Positions 53,454-62,833 of a DNA stretch of 64,000 nucleotides are shown here, one piece after another. This stretch comes from an uncultured Dehalococcoidia bacterium (GTDB lineage: Bacteria; Chloroflexota; Dehalococcoidia; Lucifugimonadales; UBA1123), in contig OY282441.1 of assembly GCA_958296105.1 (NCBI GenBank), forward strand, positions 1,523,800 through 1,587,799. Reading direction: 5' to 3'. Numbering within the stretch: the stretch's first letter is position 1; each line of letters starts with the position of its first letter. A program made the translations under genes and the position numbers. The notes beneath the pieces were generated by a model. The model had not been told where the DNA came from and did no database searches. It worked only from the letters and a program-made list of their open reading frames with translations.

Positions 53454-54521
53454 CTATCCGGCGCTGAAGGTCTGCTGCTGCTTTTGAGCCACCGACTGGG
53501 TGATCCGGTCGATCACTATGGCAATGAACACGATTGCCAGCCCCGCGATCGCCCCGTTGCCGGACTGTCCCTTTTGCAGGGCGCGAAGGACGTTGTCTCC
53601 CAAGCCGCCCGCCGCCACCATGCTGGCTATCGTGACCATCGCCAGGGCCATCATGATGGTCTGGTTTATCCCCGCCATGATGGTGGGAAGCGCCATTGGA
53701 ATCTGCACCTTGAGCAGAACCTGGAAGGGAGACGACCCAAAGGCGAGCGCAGCCTCGATGGTGTCTGCCGCCACTTGGCGGATGCCCAGGTTGGTCAGCC
53801 GAATCACGGGCGGGGCGGCGTATATGATGGTGGCGAACACGCCCGCAGGCTTTCCCAGCCCGAAGAAAAAGAGGGCCGGAAGCAGATATACGAAGCTGGG
53901 CATGGTCTGCATACCGTCCAAGATCGGGCGCATTAGATTATCCGCCATGCGGTTTCTCGCGCCAAGTATGCCCAGGGGAAGGCCGATTGCGACCGAGATG
54001 ACGACCGCCACCACCACGAGCGCGATGGTGTCTATCGCGTTTTCCCACAGCCCCATGAAGCCGATGAACAGCAGCGCCGCCACCGTAAACGCCAGCAGGC
54101 TCCACCTGCCCACCGCGAACGAGACGAGGGCAAGTCCGATCACGATGGCGGGCCATGGAACCCACTTCAGCGCCCTTTCTATGTTGACGAGCGCAAGATC
54201 GACTACATTGGTCATCCCATCGAAGATCCATGCGCCCTCACGGGTTATCCAGTCCACGGCATCGTCTATTCTGTCTGTGACGACATCCCTCACGGACCTT
54301 TCCAGCACGACCGTGCCGCCGCCGGATGTTGGAATTTCAGTCGTGGAAACGGTGGTGGGGAAATCCATCTCCGGTTCCCAGATCAGCGCGCACGCCAGCG
54401 CCGCGACCACGACCGCCGCCAGCCCACCCAGCCAGAGATAGTGGCGCGGCAGCGCGGACAGGCCGACGCCCTTGGCCGGCGCGTCATCAATTCCAAGTCG
54501 CGTATCTTCCGCCTGCGCCAT
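53454..54521 (-). CDS. Glycine betaine/proline-type ABC transporter permease
   Basis: The 355 aa membrane protein has eight or so hydrophobic segments. The importer coupling motif is EAALAFGSSPFQVLLKVQIPMALPTIMAGINQT near residue 257. A roughly 70-residue extracytoplasmic insert lies between the first and second spans. The start is one base after the ATPase stop, with AGGAGGG inside the ATPase 3' end. It works with the ATPase and the lipoprotein. Confidence 0.92.
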   Translation of the reverse strand: MAQAEDTRLGIDDAPAKGVGLSALPRHYLWLGGLAAVVVAALACALIWEPEMDFPTTVSTTEIPTSGGGTVVLERSVRDVVTDRIDDAVDWITREGAWIFDGMTNVVDLALVNIERALKWVPWPAIVIGLALVSFAVGRWSLLAFTVAALLFIGFMGLWENAIDTIALVVVAVVISVAIGLPLGILGARNRMADNLMRPILDGMQTMPSFVYLLPALFFFGLGKPAGVFATIIYAAPPVIRLTNLGIRQVAADTIEAALAFGSSPFQVLLKVQIPMALPTIMAGINQTIMMALAMVTIASMVAAGGLGDNVLRALQKGQSGNGAIAGLAIVFIAIVIDRITQSVAQKQQQTFSAG

Positions 54522-54522
54522 C

Positions 54523-55725
54523 TCAGCCCTCCTGAGCGCTTTCGGACATGCCCGCCAGAAGGTCGCTCCTGTGAATCTCTCCCAAAAGCGTCCCTTGCTC
54601 GTCCAGCACGGCTATGGGATGCTCGCTGAGCGCGGCCATGGGGATCGCGTCTTCTATATAAGCATTGGGGCTTATGGTCATGGCGGGTCGAATCTTCACG
54701 CCCACCATGCTCTCCGCGCCGCCGCGCTCCATCGCTTCTGTGAGGTTTTCGCTGACGATTCCGCGCAGCGCCCCATCGTCTCCGAACAGGAACGCCGCGC
54801 CCGATCCGCCGATTCGAATGGCTCGGAGCGCGTCTTGCGGGCGCTGCGACTCGTGAACCGCCGCGGCAGGCTCGCGCATGACAGCCCTCGCCCTTATGAC
54901 CTTCGCTCTGGAGACGTCCCGAACGAACTCGGTGACGTAGTCATCGGCGGGGCGCGTCACTATCTCTTCGGGCGAGCCTTCCTGGACGATTGCGCCGTCG
55001 CGCATTATGACTATGCGGTCGCCCAGCTTGAGCGCCTCGTCCAAGTCGTGGGTGATGAACACGATGGTTCTGCCCAGCTCTTGCTGAAGGTTCATTAGCT
55101 CGTCCTGCATCTCGCGGCGTATGAGGGGGTCGAGGCCGCTGAACGGCTCGTCCATCAGAAGCACGTCCGGGTTCACCGCCAGCGCGCGAGCTAGACCGAC
55201 TCGCTGCTGCATGCCGCCGCTCATCTCTCTGGGGTAGTAGCTCTCCCATCCGTCAAGCCCCACCGTCTCGATGGACTTGGCAGCCACCTCGTACCTCGCT
55301 TCTCTGTCCATGCCCTGTATCTCGAGTCCGTATGCCACGTTATCCATGACGCGGCGGTGGGGAAGAAGGGAGTAGTGCTGGAAGACCATGCCGATCTTGC
55401 TGCGCCTGAAGTCTCTCAGCTCATCCTCCGAGTAGCCGAGTATGTCCTGTCCGTCGAAGTGTATCTCGCCTCTGGTGGCTTCTATGAGTCTGATGAGACA
55501 GCGCACCAAGGTCGATTTGCCGCTGCCGGAAAGCCCCATTATGACGAAGACCTGCCCCGTCTCCACGCTGAAAGACACGTCTCGCAGCCCGACCACCAGC
55601 CCCAGCTCGTCTTGGATTTCGGACCTGCTCTTGGATTCGTACCCGTCGCTGAAGACGCGGTCGGGGTTGTTCCCGAACACCTTCCACAGGCCGCTGACTT
55701 GTATTTGGCGCTCTTGCTGGCTCAT
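54523..55725 (-). CDS. Glycine betaine/proline-type ABC transporter ATP-binding protein with CBS domains
   Basis: The 400 aa protein has Walker [10 protein letters not shown], signature [19 protein letters not shown], and [12 protein letters not shown]. It ends in a CBS-domain pair (about 285-395; [39 protein letters not shown]). In OpuA-type importers the CBS pair senses ionic strength or cyclic-di-AMP. First gene of the operon, with an extended -10 promoter upstream. Confidence 0.93.
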   Translation of the reverse strand: MSQQERQIQVSGLWKVFGNNPDRVFSDGYESKSRSEIQDELGLVVGLRDVSFSVETGQVFVIMGLSGSGKSTLVRCLIRLIEATRGEIHFDGQDILGYSEDELRDFRRSKIGMVFQHYSLLPHRRVMDNVAYGLEIQGMDREARYEVAAKSIETVGLDGWESYYPREMSGGMQQRVGLARALAVNPDVLLMDEPFSGLDPLIRREMQDELMNLQQELGRTIVFITHDLDEALKLGDRIVIMRDGAIVQEGSPEEIVTRPADDYVTEFVRDVSRAKVIRARAVMREPAAAVHESQRPQDALRAIRIGGSGAAFLFGDDGALRGIVSENLTEAMERGGAESMVGVKIRPAMTISPNAYIEDAIPMAALSEHPIAVLDEQGTLLGEIHRSDLLAGMSESAQEG

Positions 55726-55840
55726 GCTGAGTTCATCCTAAGCTCGATCTCACATTAGTACGGCGGCGCTTCGTGATACGCTTGCCGATTGTCCCCATGA
55801 TACACTCACTCTCCCGTTCGCCAACGGACGAGCCGCGAGC

Positions 55841-55849
55841 ATTGTATCA
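55841..55849 (-). promoter_or_regulatory. Extended -10 promoter of the betaine transporter operon
   Basis: On the minus strand TGA + TACAAT (55849-55841), about 116 bases before the ATG of the ATPase gene. A -35 is not clear. The long leader holds a short palindrome (CCGTT/AACGG at about 55814-55827), which could be a regulatory stem. No gene is supported from 55726 to 55981. Confidence 0.45.
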
Positions 55850-55981
55850 CACATTTCGGGTAAACTTCGCAAGACTGACACGCTGTTTCGCGGGCGACGC
55901 TTGGGAGACTGCGCCGCGGGGGTCTAGTCCACACCCATTTATGGCGCATCCACCTTCTGACTTCCCATCCGGGCGGCCGCC

Positions 55982-56590
55982 TCAGCGGACTTCGACGAGA
56001 TCGCGTATCGACTCGATGATCCCGTCTCCGATTCCGCTGACCAGAACCAGATCTTCGACGTCGTCGAATGGGCCGTTGGCGGCGCGATGCTCTACGATGG
56101 CGGCGGCTCTCTTCTCTCCGATCCCCGGCAGAGACTGAAGCTGATCTGCGGTTGCGGCGTTTATGTCCAGCTTGCCGCCGGATGGAGACGCCCCATCGGA
56201 CGACGGCTCCGAAGCCGCAGCCGTCTGTTCGCCCCGTCGCGGCACGTGAAGATGCTCGCCGTCGGACAGTCTCCTCGCCAAGTTCACCCGGTCGAGGTCA
56301 GCCGAGTCCGCAGGGCCGGCAGCGGCGGCGATGCCGTCGTCAGCGCGCGCGCCGAAGGGCAGCTCATAGACACCGGGCATGTTCACCGCGCCCGAGATGT
56401 ACACGGCAATCGCAATCTTCACGGGGTCGGGTGTGGCGGTCGGCTCGACGAGCGGACGCTCCGGCACGGTTATCACCACGCCTCCCCGTCCGTCGGAGTC
56501 TCTGAAGAGCAGCGCCGCGCCGCCGATTACAGCGGCGGCAGTCGACGCCGCCAGTACGATGTTCAATACGAGTCTCACACTCATCCGCAT
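55982..56590 (-). CDS. comEA: ComEA-type competence DNA-binding protein (SLBB + helix-hairpin-helix)
   Basis: The 202 aa protein has one N-terminal membrane span (VRLVLNIVLAASTAAAVIGGAALL), an SLBB-like domain (VYISGAVNMPGVYELPFGAR) and a C-terminal double HhH (KLDINAATADQLQSLPGIGEKRAAAIVEHR; LVLVSGIGDGIIESI). ComEA binds incoming double-stranded DNA outside the membrane for ComEC. It follows the gamma-glutamyltransferase gene by 38 bases. Confidence 0.92.
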   Translation of the reverse strand: MRMSVRLVLNIVLAASTAAAVIGGAALLFRDSDGRGGVVITVPERPLVEPTATPDPVKIAIAVYISGAVNMPGVYELPFGARADDGIAAAAGPADSADLDRVNLARRLSDGEHLHVPRRGEQTAAASEPSSDGASPSGGKLDINAATADQLQSLPGIGEKRAAAIVEHRAANGPFDDVEDLVLVSGIGDGIIESIRDLVEVR

Positions 56591-56628
56591 CGAAGCGATT
56601 CGGCGCTCAGCGCAGGCGCGAACGCGGC

Positions 56629-58323
56629 TCAGAACCTGTAGAGCGCGTCCTCGCCGCTATGTCTGGCGGGACCGCCGCTGAATCCGGCGGGGACGCCGTC
56701 CGCCCGCCAGCAAGCCGCGCCGTGTATCATGCCCGTCCGCTGATCGAGCATCACCCCGTTCATTCCGCCCGCGACTTTGGCAGCCACCTCTACGTCGTGT
56801 CCCAGAGACGCCAAGCCTGCCCTGACCTCGGCGGCGATGCCCGCCTCCACCTCCAGAGCCTGTCCCTGCGTCCACACGCGCGGCGCCTCCACGGCCTCCT
56901 GAAGTGTCATGCCGTGGTCGATGACGTTGACGATAGCCTGAAGCACCGAGGGGAAGATGCGCGTCGACCCCGGCGTGCCGAGCGCCATGTACGGTTTGCC
57001 GTCCTTCATGACGATCGTCGGAGACATGCTGCTGACCATACGCTTGCCGGGCGCGATCGAATTCGCATTGCCCGGATGAGGGTCGAATATGTTCATGGTG
57101 TTGTTCAGCAGCATTCCGGAGCCGGGCGTGGTCACCTTGGAGCCGAACGCGGCGTGGATGGTCTGGGTGGTGGATACGACGCTGCCGTCTCTGTCGGCGA
57201 CGGTCAGGTGCGTCGTGTCCGCGCCCTCGCCTACGTAGGCGGACGGGCTGCCGTATGCGTGAGTCCGCGCCCTGTCCGGGTCGATCTCCCCGCGTCTGGA
57301 AGCCGCGTACTCCTTCGAGGTGAGCGCTTCCACCGGCACATCCATGAACGCGGGATCGCCCATGTACTCGAATCTGTCCGCGAACGCAATCTTCATCGCC
57401 TCCGCCAGCAGGTGAACGCCCTCGACGGTTCCGAATCCCAGACTGGCGATGTCGAACTCTTCCAGGATGTTGAGCATCTCCACGATGGCGGCGCCGCCCG
57501 AGCTGGTCGGAGCCACCGACACGATCTCGTATCCTCTGTACGTTCCCCTGACCGGCTCCCTGAGATGGATGCGGTACTCGGTGAGATCGTCCAACGTGAC
57601 GAGGCCGCCGTTGGCTGCCATGTCTTCGGCGACCATCTCCCCTAGGTGTCCGCCGTAGAGTACGTCCGCGCCGCCGCTGGCGATCTCCTCCAGAGTGCGC
57701 GCGTAGTCGGATCTGACGATTACATCGCCGACCTTCGGCGCGGAGGCGCGAGGAAGGAAGACTTCGGCGGTCGCAGGAAACATAGCGAGATCGGATCGAG
57801 ACTGACGGATGATGTCCACCAAGTAGCGGCTGGCTGGAAACCCGCGCCGCGCGTAGCGGATAGCTGGCTGGATTACGGTATCGAGTCCGAGTCTGCCGTA
57901 CTGCTCTTCCGCGCGGCACCAGCCCATCAGCGCGCCCGGAACGCCGACCGACCTGTAGCCCACCAGATTGGCGCGGTCGACCGTCTCCATGTAGTCGGGC
58001 CACGTGTCCGACACCGTCTGGTACATGTCCGGCGACGCGGCATTGGGGGCTGTGGAGTAGTTGTCGATGTTGACGAACTCGCCCGAAGGCGCATCGTAGT
58101 AGTTGATGAACCCGGCTCCGAATATGCCAATCATCATCGGCTCCACGACGCTCAGGGCGAAGGCGGAGGCTACGGCGGCATCCATGGCGCTGCCGCCCAT
58201 CGCCAGCATCTCGAGACCCGCGGCAGAACCCAGAGGATGGTTGGTCGAGACCATCCCGTTCGTGGCGACGGCATCGCGCTTGTAGATGTCGAACGGGCTG
58301 CCCGCATGATTCCTCCAAGACAT
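56629..58323 (-). CDS. Gamma-glutamyltransferase / gamma-glutamyl hydrolase-like Ntn-hydrolase
   Basis: The 564 aa protein has the GGT opening (GMVSTNHPLGSAAGLEMLAMGGSAMDAAVA), NYYDAPSG, and the autocleavage motif GADTTHLTVADRDG with nucleophile Thr370, plus SGMLLNNTM near 412 and a SSMSPTIV segment. No signal peptide is visible, so a cytoplasmic location is likely. Such cytoplasmic GGT-like proteins often act in breakdown of acylated or amide substrates rather than glutathione. Confidence 0.9.
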   Translation of the reverse strand: MSWRNHAGSPFDIYKRDAVATNGMVSTNHPLGSAAGLEMLAMGGSAMDAAVASAFALSVVEPMMIGIFGAGFINYYDAPSGEFVNIDNYSTAPNAASPDMYQTVSDTWPDYMETVDRANLVGYRSVGVPGALMGWCRAEEQYGRLGLDTVIQPAIRYARRGFPASRYLVDIIRQSRSDLAMFPATAEVFLPRASAPKVGDVIVRSDYARTLEEIASGGADVLYGGHLGEMVAEDMAANGGLVTLDDLTEYRIHLREPVRGTYRGYEIVSVAPTSSGGAAIVEMLNILEEFDIASLGFGTVEGVHLLAEAMKIAFADRFEYMGDPAFMDVPVEALTSKEYAASRRGEIDPDRARTHAYGSPSAYVGEGADTTHLTVADRDGSVVSTTQTIHAAFGSKVTTPGSGMLLNNTMNIFDPHPGNANSIAPGKRMVSSMSPTIVMKDGKPYMALGTPGSTRIFPSVLQAIVNVIDHGMTLQEAVEAPRVWTQGQALEVEAGIAAEVRAGLASLGHDVEVAAKVAGGMNGVMLDQRTGMIHGAACWRADGVPAGFSGGPARHSGEDALYRF

Positions 58324-58381
58324 ATGCCGACTCCCTCCACAGGGCTAGAGCGTGAATCGCCTACACGGTATCGCCATCTAT

Positions 58382-58435
58382 ATACGATACATAATACATA
58401 CCAGATACATACGATACATAATACATACCAGATAC
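58382..58435. repeat. AT-rich 27-bp tandem duplication
   Basis: Two perfect copies (58382-58408, 58409-58435) built on ATACGATACATAATACATAC. It lies upstream of the GGT gene and is strongly AT-rich in a GC-rich region. It contains several TATAC/TATAAT-like strings that could mimic -10 boxes. Confidence 0.85.
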
Positions 58436-58535
58436 AAGCGACCAACGGGACGCCCCTGATATAGAGGCAATGCCGCGCCATAGTACTATCCGCCGCCGCC
58501 AGCTACAAGCGCGCGTGACTGCCGGACCCCGCCGG

Positions 58536-59750
58536 CTACTGGCTCAGCGGCTCATCCAACATTTGCGGGAATACGCCCCCGCCGTATGCGTGGCGAGCGG
58601 CGACGTCCTCATCCAGCTCGATGCCGAGTCCGGGTTTGGTGGGCGGTATGATGTAGCCGTCCTCCCACTGGATCGGCTCCTTGAGTATCTCCGCGTAGAA
58701 GCCGTCGAACCTCTCGATGCTCTCCTGTATGAGGAAGTTGGGGCTGCACGTGGATATCTGGATGTTGGCGGCGGCTTCCAGGGGGCCGCAGTACAGATGC
58801 GGCGCCATCTGCGCGTAGTGCGCCTCTGCCATGCCCGCTATCTTCTTCGCCTCCAGAATTCCGCCGACTCTGGCGAGCGCGGGCTGGAGGATCGCCGCCG
58901 CCTGCTGGCCGAGCAGGTCCGCGAACTCGTACTTGGTCGTCAGCCGCTCGCCCGTGGCGACGGGTATGGAGGTGTGGCGCGCCACGCGGGACATCTCCGA
59001 CCGGTTTTCGGGCGGCACCGGCTCCTCGAACCAGAGCGGATCGTAAGGTTCCAGCCGCTTCGCCAGCCTGATGGCGCTGGAGGTCGTCATCTGTCCGTGC
59101 GTGCCGATCAGCAGATCCACCTTGTCGCCCACCGCCTCGCGTATGTTCTTCGTCACGAGCGCGGCGTTGCTCAGCGCTTCGAGCGACAGCTGGCGCGGGT
59201 CGAACGCTCCCATCGGCATTACGGGGTCGAACTTGACGCCGGTGAACCCCATCTCCATGTACTGGACTGCCCTCTTTGGCGCGCGAACCGAGTCGCCGAA
59301 GATGTTGCCAATGGCGATCGCGTCGTCATCGTCGCTCTCGTCCGGCGGCGCGGGGTAGAGATACGTGTAGGATCTCAGCCTCTCGTTCACCTGACCGCCG
59401 AGCAGGTTGTAGATCGGCTGGTCGAGCGCCTTGCCGATGATGTCCCAGCAGGCGATCTCGAGGCCGCTCAGCACCGCCACTAGGGTTAGGTCGGGGTGCT
59501 GGGAGTAGCCGCTGGAATAGACTCTGCGCCACATCGTCTCGATCTTGAAGGGGTCCTGACCCTCTACGTAGCTCTCAGCCACGTCCTCGATGAGCTGGGT
59601 GACGCGGTGCGGGCCGAACGGGACGCCGTACACTTCGCCAAACCCCTCGATGCCGTTGTCTGTGGTCAGCTTGAGGAAAACCCAGTAAGGCCCGCCGTGA
59701 TGCGGCGGCGGGTTCTCCACAACGTAGGTCTTGAGATCCGAGATACGCAT
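58536..59750 (-). CDS. Mandelate racemase/galactonate dehydratase-like enolase-superfamily protein
   Basis: The 404 aa protein has an N-terminal capping domain (LKTYVVENPPP; GIEGFGEVYG), SGLEIACWDIIGKALDQPIYNLLGG near residue 95, WFEEPVPPEN (Glu242/243) and IPVATGERL (Glu268). The segment that normally carries the first metal Asp (DFHGR in galactonate dehydratase) reads LLIGTHGQ, with Gly216 in place of Asp. Probably an acid sugar dehydratase or related lyase, but the ligand change leaves activity open. Confidence 0.87.
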   Translation of the reverse strand: MRISDLKTYVVENPPPHHGGPYWVFLKLTTDNGIEGFGEVYGVPFGPHRVTQLIEDVAESYVEGQDPFKIETMWRRVYSSGYSQHPDLTLVAVLSGLEIACWDIIGKALDQPIYNLLGGQVNERLRSYTYLYPAPPDESDDDDAIAIGNIFGDSVRAPKRAVQYMEMGFTGVKFDPVMPMGAFDPRQLSLEALSNAALVTKNIREAVGDKVDLLIGTHGQMTTSSAIRLAKRLEPYDPLWFEEPVPPENRSEMSRVARHTSIPVATGERLTTKYEFADLLGQQAAAILQPALARVGGILEAKKIAGMAEAHYAQMAPHLYCGPLEAAANIQISTCSPNFLIQESIERFDGFYAEILKEPIQWEDGYIIPPTKPGLGIELDEDVAARHAYGGGVFPQMLDEPLSQ

Positions 59751-59862
59751 GGGCGACGCTCCGTATTGGCGCTCTTGAGAAATTGCGAGGCGCGATTTTT
59801 AACATATTCTAGTTGAATACCCAGCGTTGCGATAGTATAGTTGCCTGAACACTAAAATCACG

Positions 59863-59922
59863 GGTATTCTCGACTCGCGCTGGTATTACATACTTTCATT
59901 AGACTCACGAGCCGAGAATACC
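59863..59922. promoter_or_regulatory. Long inverted repeat upstream of the DUF1800 gene
   Basis: GGTATTCTCGACTCG (59863-59877) pairs with CGAGCCGAGAATACC (59908-59922), 15 bases with one mismatch over a 30-base AT-rich spacer. AAATCACG also occurs near both arms. It lies 23 bases before the DUF1800 ATG in a divergent gap. It may be an operator for a dimeric regulator or an mRNA stem-loop; no regulator gene is adjacent. Confidence 0.6.
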
Positions 59923-59945
59923 AAATCACGAGCGAGGAGGGGGTT

Positions 59946-61349
59946 ATGGCTAAAAGCGATCTTGCTCTGATGGCGCACTTGCTCAGAAGGGCGGGCTTCG
60001 GCGCGACCCGAGACGAGATCGAAGAGTACGCCGAAAAGGGCTATGAGGACGTGGTCGAAGACCTAGTGAACCCGGAGCGATGCCCGCCGCTGGACGAGGA
60101 TATAATATCGCGGTACTACGACGGCGAGAACCACGTGATCTGGACCAGCACCTGGATGTATCGCATGATCGTCACCCGGCGGCCGCTGGTGGAGAAGATG
60201 GCGCTGTTCTGGCACCACGTCTTCGCCACAGGCGCGGGGAAGGTCGAACACGGGCCTTCGATGATCAATCAGATCCAGATGTTCCGCAAGCACGGATTCG
60301 GCGACTTCAGGACGCTGCTGGTGGAGCTGTCCAGAGACCCGGCGATGATCTTCTGGCTCGACAACAACGAGAACCGTCTGGGCGAGCCGAACGAGAACTA
60401 CGGGCGCGAGCTGCTCGAACTGTTCAGCATGGGGGCGGGAAACTACAGCGAGGACGACATCAAGAACGCATCCCGCGCCTTCACCGGCTGGACGTTCACC
60501 CAGCCGATACCGCTCTACCCTCAGGGCCACCACCCTTCGGAGTTCGTATTCAAGCCGCAGGAGCATGACTACGGACCCAAGACGTTCCTTGGCGAGAGCG
60601 GAAACTTCGACGGCGAGGACATCATAGACATCATCGTCAGGCAGGAGGCGACGGCGCGATTCATCGCGCGCCATCTGTACAACTTCTACGTGGCGGACGA
60701 GCCGCAGGTTCCGGCGTGGCCCATCGAGCCGCCGCAGGATCAGGAGGCGATAGACGCCATCGTCCAGACGTACTTCGACACGGGCGGAGACATGCGCGCC
60801 ATCATGCGGATGATACTCCTGTCCGACTTCTTCAAGGAGGCGCGGTTCAAGAAGGTCAAGAGTCCGACCGAGCTGGTAACCGGCGTGCTGAAGCTGGGAG
60901 GGTCGATCACCGCGCCGCAGCCCGGCATAGGCAGATACCAAGCTGCCACCGGGCTGATGGGGCAGCAGCTGCTGAACCCGCCGACCGTAGAGGGCTGGCA
61001 CACAGGGCGCGAGTGGATAGACGGCGGCACGCTGAACGAGCGTATCAACTTCGCCGTGGAGCATATCGGAGACGCGGAGAAGCCGGGCGTTCAGGAGATC
61101 ATCCGGCGTCTGGGCGGCAATGGCGACGGCGGCTCGGCGCGCCTCTCGCCCGAGGACTTCACCGAGCGCTGTCTTACCCTAGCCGGACCGCTGGACGTGG
61201 GCGAGCAGACGCGCCAGACGCTGCTGGACTACGCAAGGTCCGGAGGCACGCTCGACCTGAGCGCGCCGGAGGAGCGCGGGAAGAGCGTCCCCAGAGTCGT
61301 CCACATGCTTCAGATGATCGTTTCCAGCAAGGAATACCAGTTCGCCTAG
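59946..61349 (+). CDS. DUF1800 family protein
   Basis: The 467 aa protein matches DUF1800: HLLRRAGFGATRDEIEEYAEKG, KMALFWHHVFATGAGKV, FWLDNNENRLGEPNENYGRELLELFSMGAGNYSEDDI and GREWIDGGTLNERINF. The family is widespread beside DUF1501 and is often linked to exported proteins, but no activity is established. There is no signal peptide here. GCGAGGAGGGGG precedes the ATG. Confidence 0.93.
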   Translation: MAKSDLALMAHLLRRAGFGATRDEIEEYAEKGYEDVVEDLVNPERCPPLDEDIISRYYDGENHVIWTSTWMYRMIVTRRPLVEKMALFWHHVFATGAGKVEHGPSMINQIQMFRKHGFGDFRTLLVELSRDPAMIFWLDNNENRLGEPNENYGRELLELFSMGAGNYSEDDIKNASRAFTGWTFTQPIPLYPQGHHPSEFVFKPQEHDYGPKTFLGESGNFDGEDIIDIIVRQEATARFIARHLYNFYVADEPQVPAWPIEPPQDQEAIDAIVQTYFDTGGDMRAIMRMILLSDFFKEARFKKVKSPTELVTGVLKLGGSITAPQPGIGRYQAATGLMGQQLLNPPTVEGWHTGREWIDGGTLNERINFAVEHIGDAEKPGVQEIIRRLGGNGDGGSARLSPEDFTERCLTLAGPLDVGEQTRQTLLDYARSGGTLDLSAPEERGKSVPRVVHMLQMIVSSKEYQFA

Positions 61350-61404
61350 CGCGATTTTCCATCCTCGCAGTCAAGATTGGCGGAGGACTCAAGGGAGACA
61401 AGAG

Positions 61405-62544
61405 ATGACGATTAACGGCAAAGATCCGGTTCTGGTGGTCGTGCAGCTGACGGGCGGCAACGACTTTATGAACACCATCATTCCGTACAACAACCCCGTG
61501 TACTACGACTCCCGCCCGACCGTCGTTATTCCGCAGGATCAGGTTCTGCCGATCGACGACGACTTGGCGTTCAACCCCAACGCCGCGCCGCTCAAGGAGA
61601 TGTACGACGCGGGCAAGGTGGCAGTGGTGCAGGGCATCGGCTACGCCAACTCCAGCAGGTCGCACTTCCGCGCCATGGATATCTGGCACACGTGCGAGCC
61701 TGTGAAGGTCGGCACGGAGGGCTGGCTGGGCCGGACGATCCGCGAGATAGACCCACAGAAGGAGAACGTCCTGACCGCCGTCAACATAGGCAGAGGCTTG
61801 CCCAGAGCGCTGTCCGCGCCGGGCGTTCCGGTCACTTCGGTCGGCGATCTCGACAACGTCGGCCTGATGACGAGCATCGAAGAGCGAGAGCGGCGCGACA
61901 AGGCGCTGGACATGTTCAAGAAGATGTACGCGCCCGCCATCGGGTCGGGGGCAGTCATGGAGTATCTGGCGCAGACAGGCTCGGACGTGTACACCGGCGC
62001 AGACGTCCTCAAGCAGGCGCCCGCCATGTACGAATCCGATGTCGAGTACGCCGACAACTCCATCGCCAAGTCGCTCAAGGACGTGGCGCGAACGCACATG
62101 GCCGGACTGGGAACGCGAATCTTCTACACCAGCCACGGAGGCTACGACCATCACGCCAACGAGCTGAAGTCGCATCCGCAGCTCATGAGGGAGCTGTCGG
62201 GCGCGATCTCCGACTTCTTCGACGACCTGCGCGCCCATGACGCCGCCGAAGAGGTGACGATGCTGGTGTTCACCGAGTTCGGGCGGCGGATGCGCGACAA
62301 CGGCAGCGGCACGGATCACGGCTCAGGCGGGGGCGCGTTCCTGATCGGAGAGCGCGTAAACGGCGGCCTGTACTCCGAATACCCGTCGCTGGATCCGGCG
62401 CGCTGGCTGAACGGCGAAGACCTGGACTGGACATACGACTTCCGAGGCATCTACTCGACCGTGCTGGACCAGTGGCTAGGCCTAGACCCAGTTCCCATAG
62501 TGGACGGGCAGTTCGAGCAGCTGAAGCCGTTCGCGCGCGGGTAA
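61405..62544 (+). CDS. DUF1501 family protein (sulfatase/alkaline-phosphatase-like fold)
   Basis: The 379 aa protein has VVVQLTGGNDFMNTIIPY, HFRAMDIWHTCEP, TSHGGYDHHANEL and MLVFTEFGRRMRDNGSGTDHGSGG, all DUF1501 hallmarks. The His/Asp clusters suggest a metal site. No Tat or Sec signal is visible, unlike many homologues. It lies 55 bases after the DUF1800 gene, the standard pairing, with GGGAGA before the ATG. Confidence 0.93.
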   Translation: MTINGKDPVLVVVQLTGGNDFMNTIIPYNNPVYYDSRPTVVIPQDQVLPIDDDLAFNPNAAPLKEMYDAGKVAVVQGIGYANSSRSHFRAMDIWHTCEPVKVGTEGWLGRTIREIDPQKENVLTAVNIGRGLPRALSAPGVPVTSVGDLDNVGLMTSIEERERRDKALDMFKKMYAPAIGSGAVMEYLAQTGSDVYTGADVLKQAPAMYESDVEYADNSIAKSLKDVARTHMAGLGTRIFYTSHGGYDHHANELKSHPQLMRELSGAISDFFDDLRAHDAAEEVTMLVFTEFGRRMRDNGSGTDHGSGGGAFLIGERVNGGLYSEYPSLDPARWLNGEDLDWTYDFRGIYSTVLDQWLGLDPVPIVDGQFEQLKPFARG

Positions 62545-62686
62545 AACGAGCCAAGCGCGAAGCGCAAGCAGCGAATCCAGCATGTCCGAGCGTGTGTTGG
62601 AGGCGAAGTCGGGTGAACGAGCCAAGCGCGAATTGCAGCCAATGAATCCCCTCTCCCTCGATGGGAGAGGGCTAGGGTGAGGGTGA
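62545..62686. repeat. Direct repeat and dispersed hairpin element after DUF1501
   Basis: AACGAGCCAAGCGCGAA occurs at 62545-62561 and 62616-62632, 71 bases apart. From about 62648 to 62686 there is a CCCTCTCCCTCGATGGGAGAGGG hairpin followed by CTAGGGTGAGGGTGA, the same element family as at 15877-16250 and 26514-26620. The stem may act as a transcription end, but it has no T tract. Confidence 0.75.
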
Positions 62687-62833
62687 TTCTTGTTCTCGAC
62701 CGATATACTTCGAGCATGGACGGCGCATCTGCCCAGACCATGTTCGCAGGCGACGAACAGCGCTTGCGAAGGTTTGCAGCAGGTACAGGAAGAACGGCAC
62801 GCGACATAGTGAGAAAATGGCGAGGTGAATAAG

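Noticed and set aside
58382-58435. Replication origin or iteron array
   Set aside because: Only two AT-rich copies, with no DnaA boxes or replication genes nearby.
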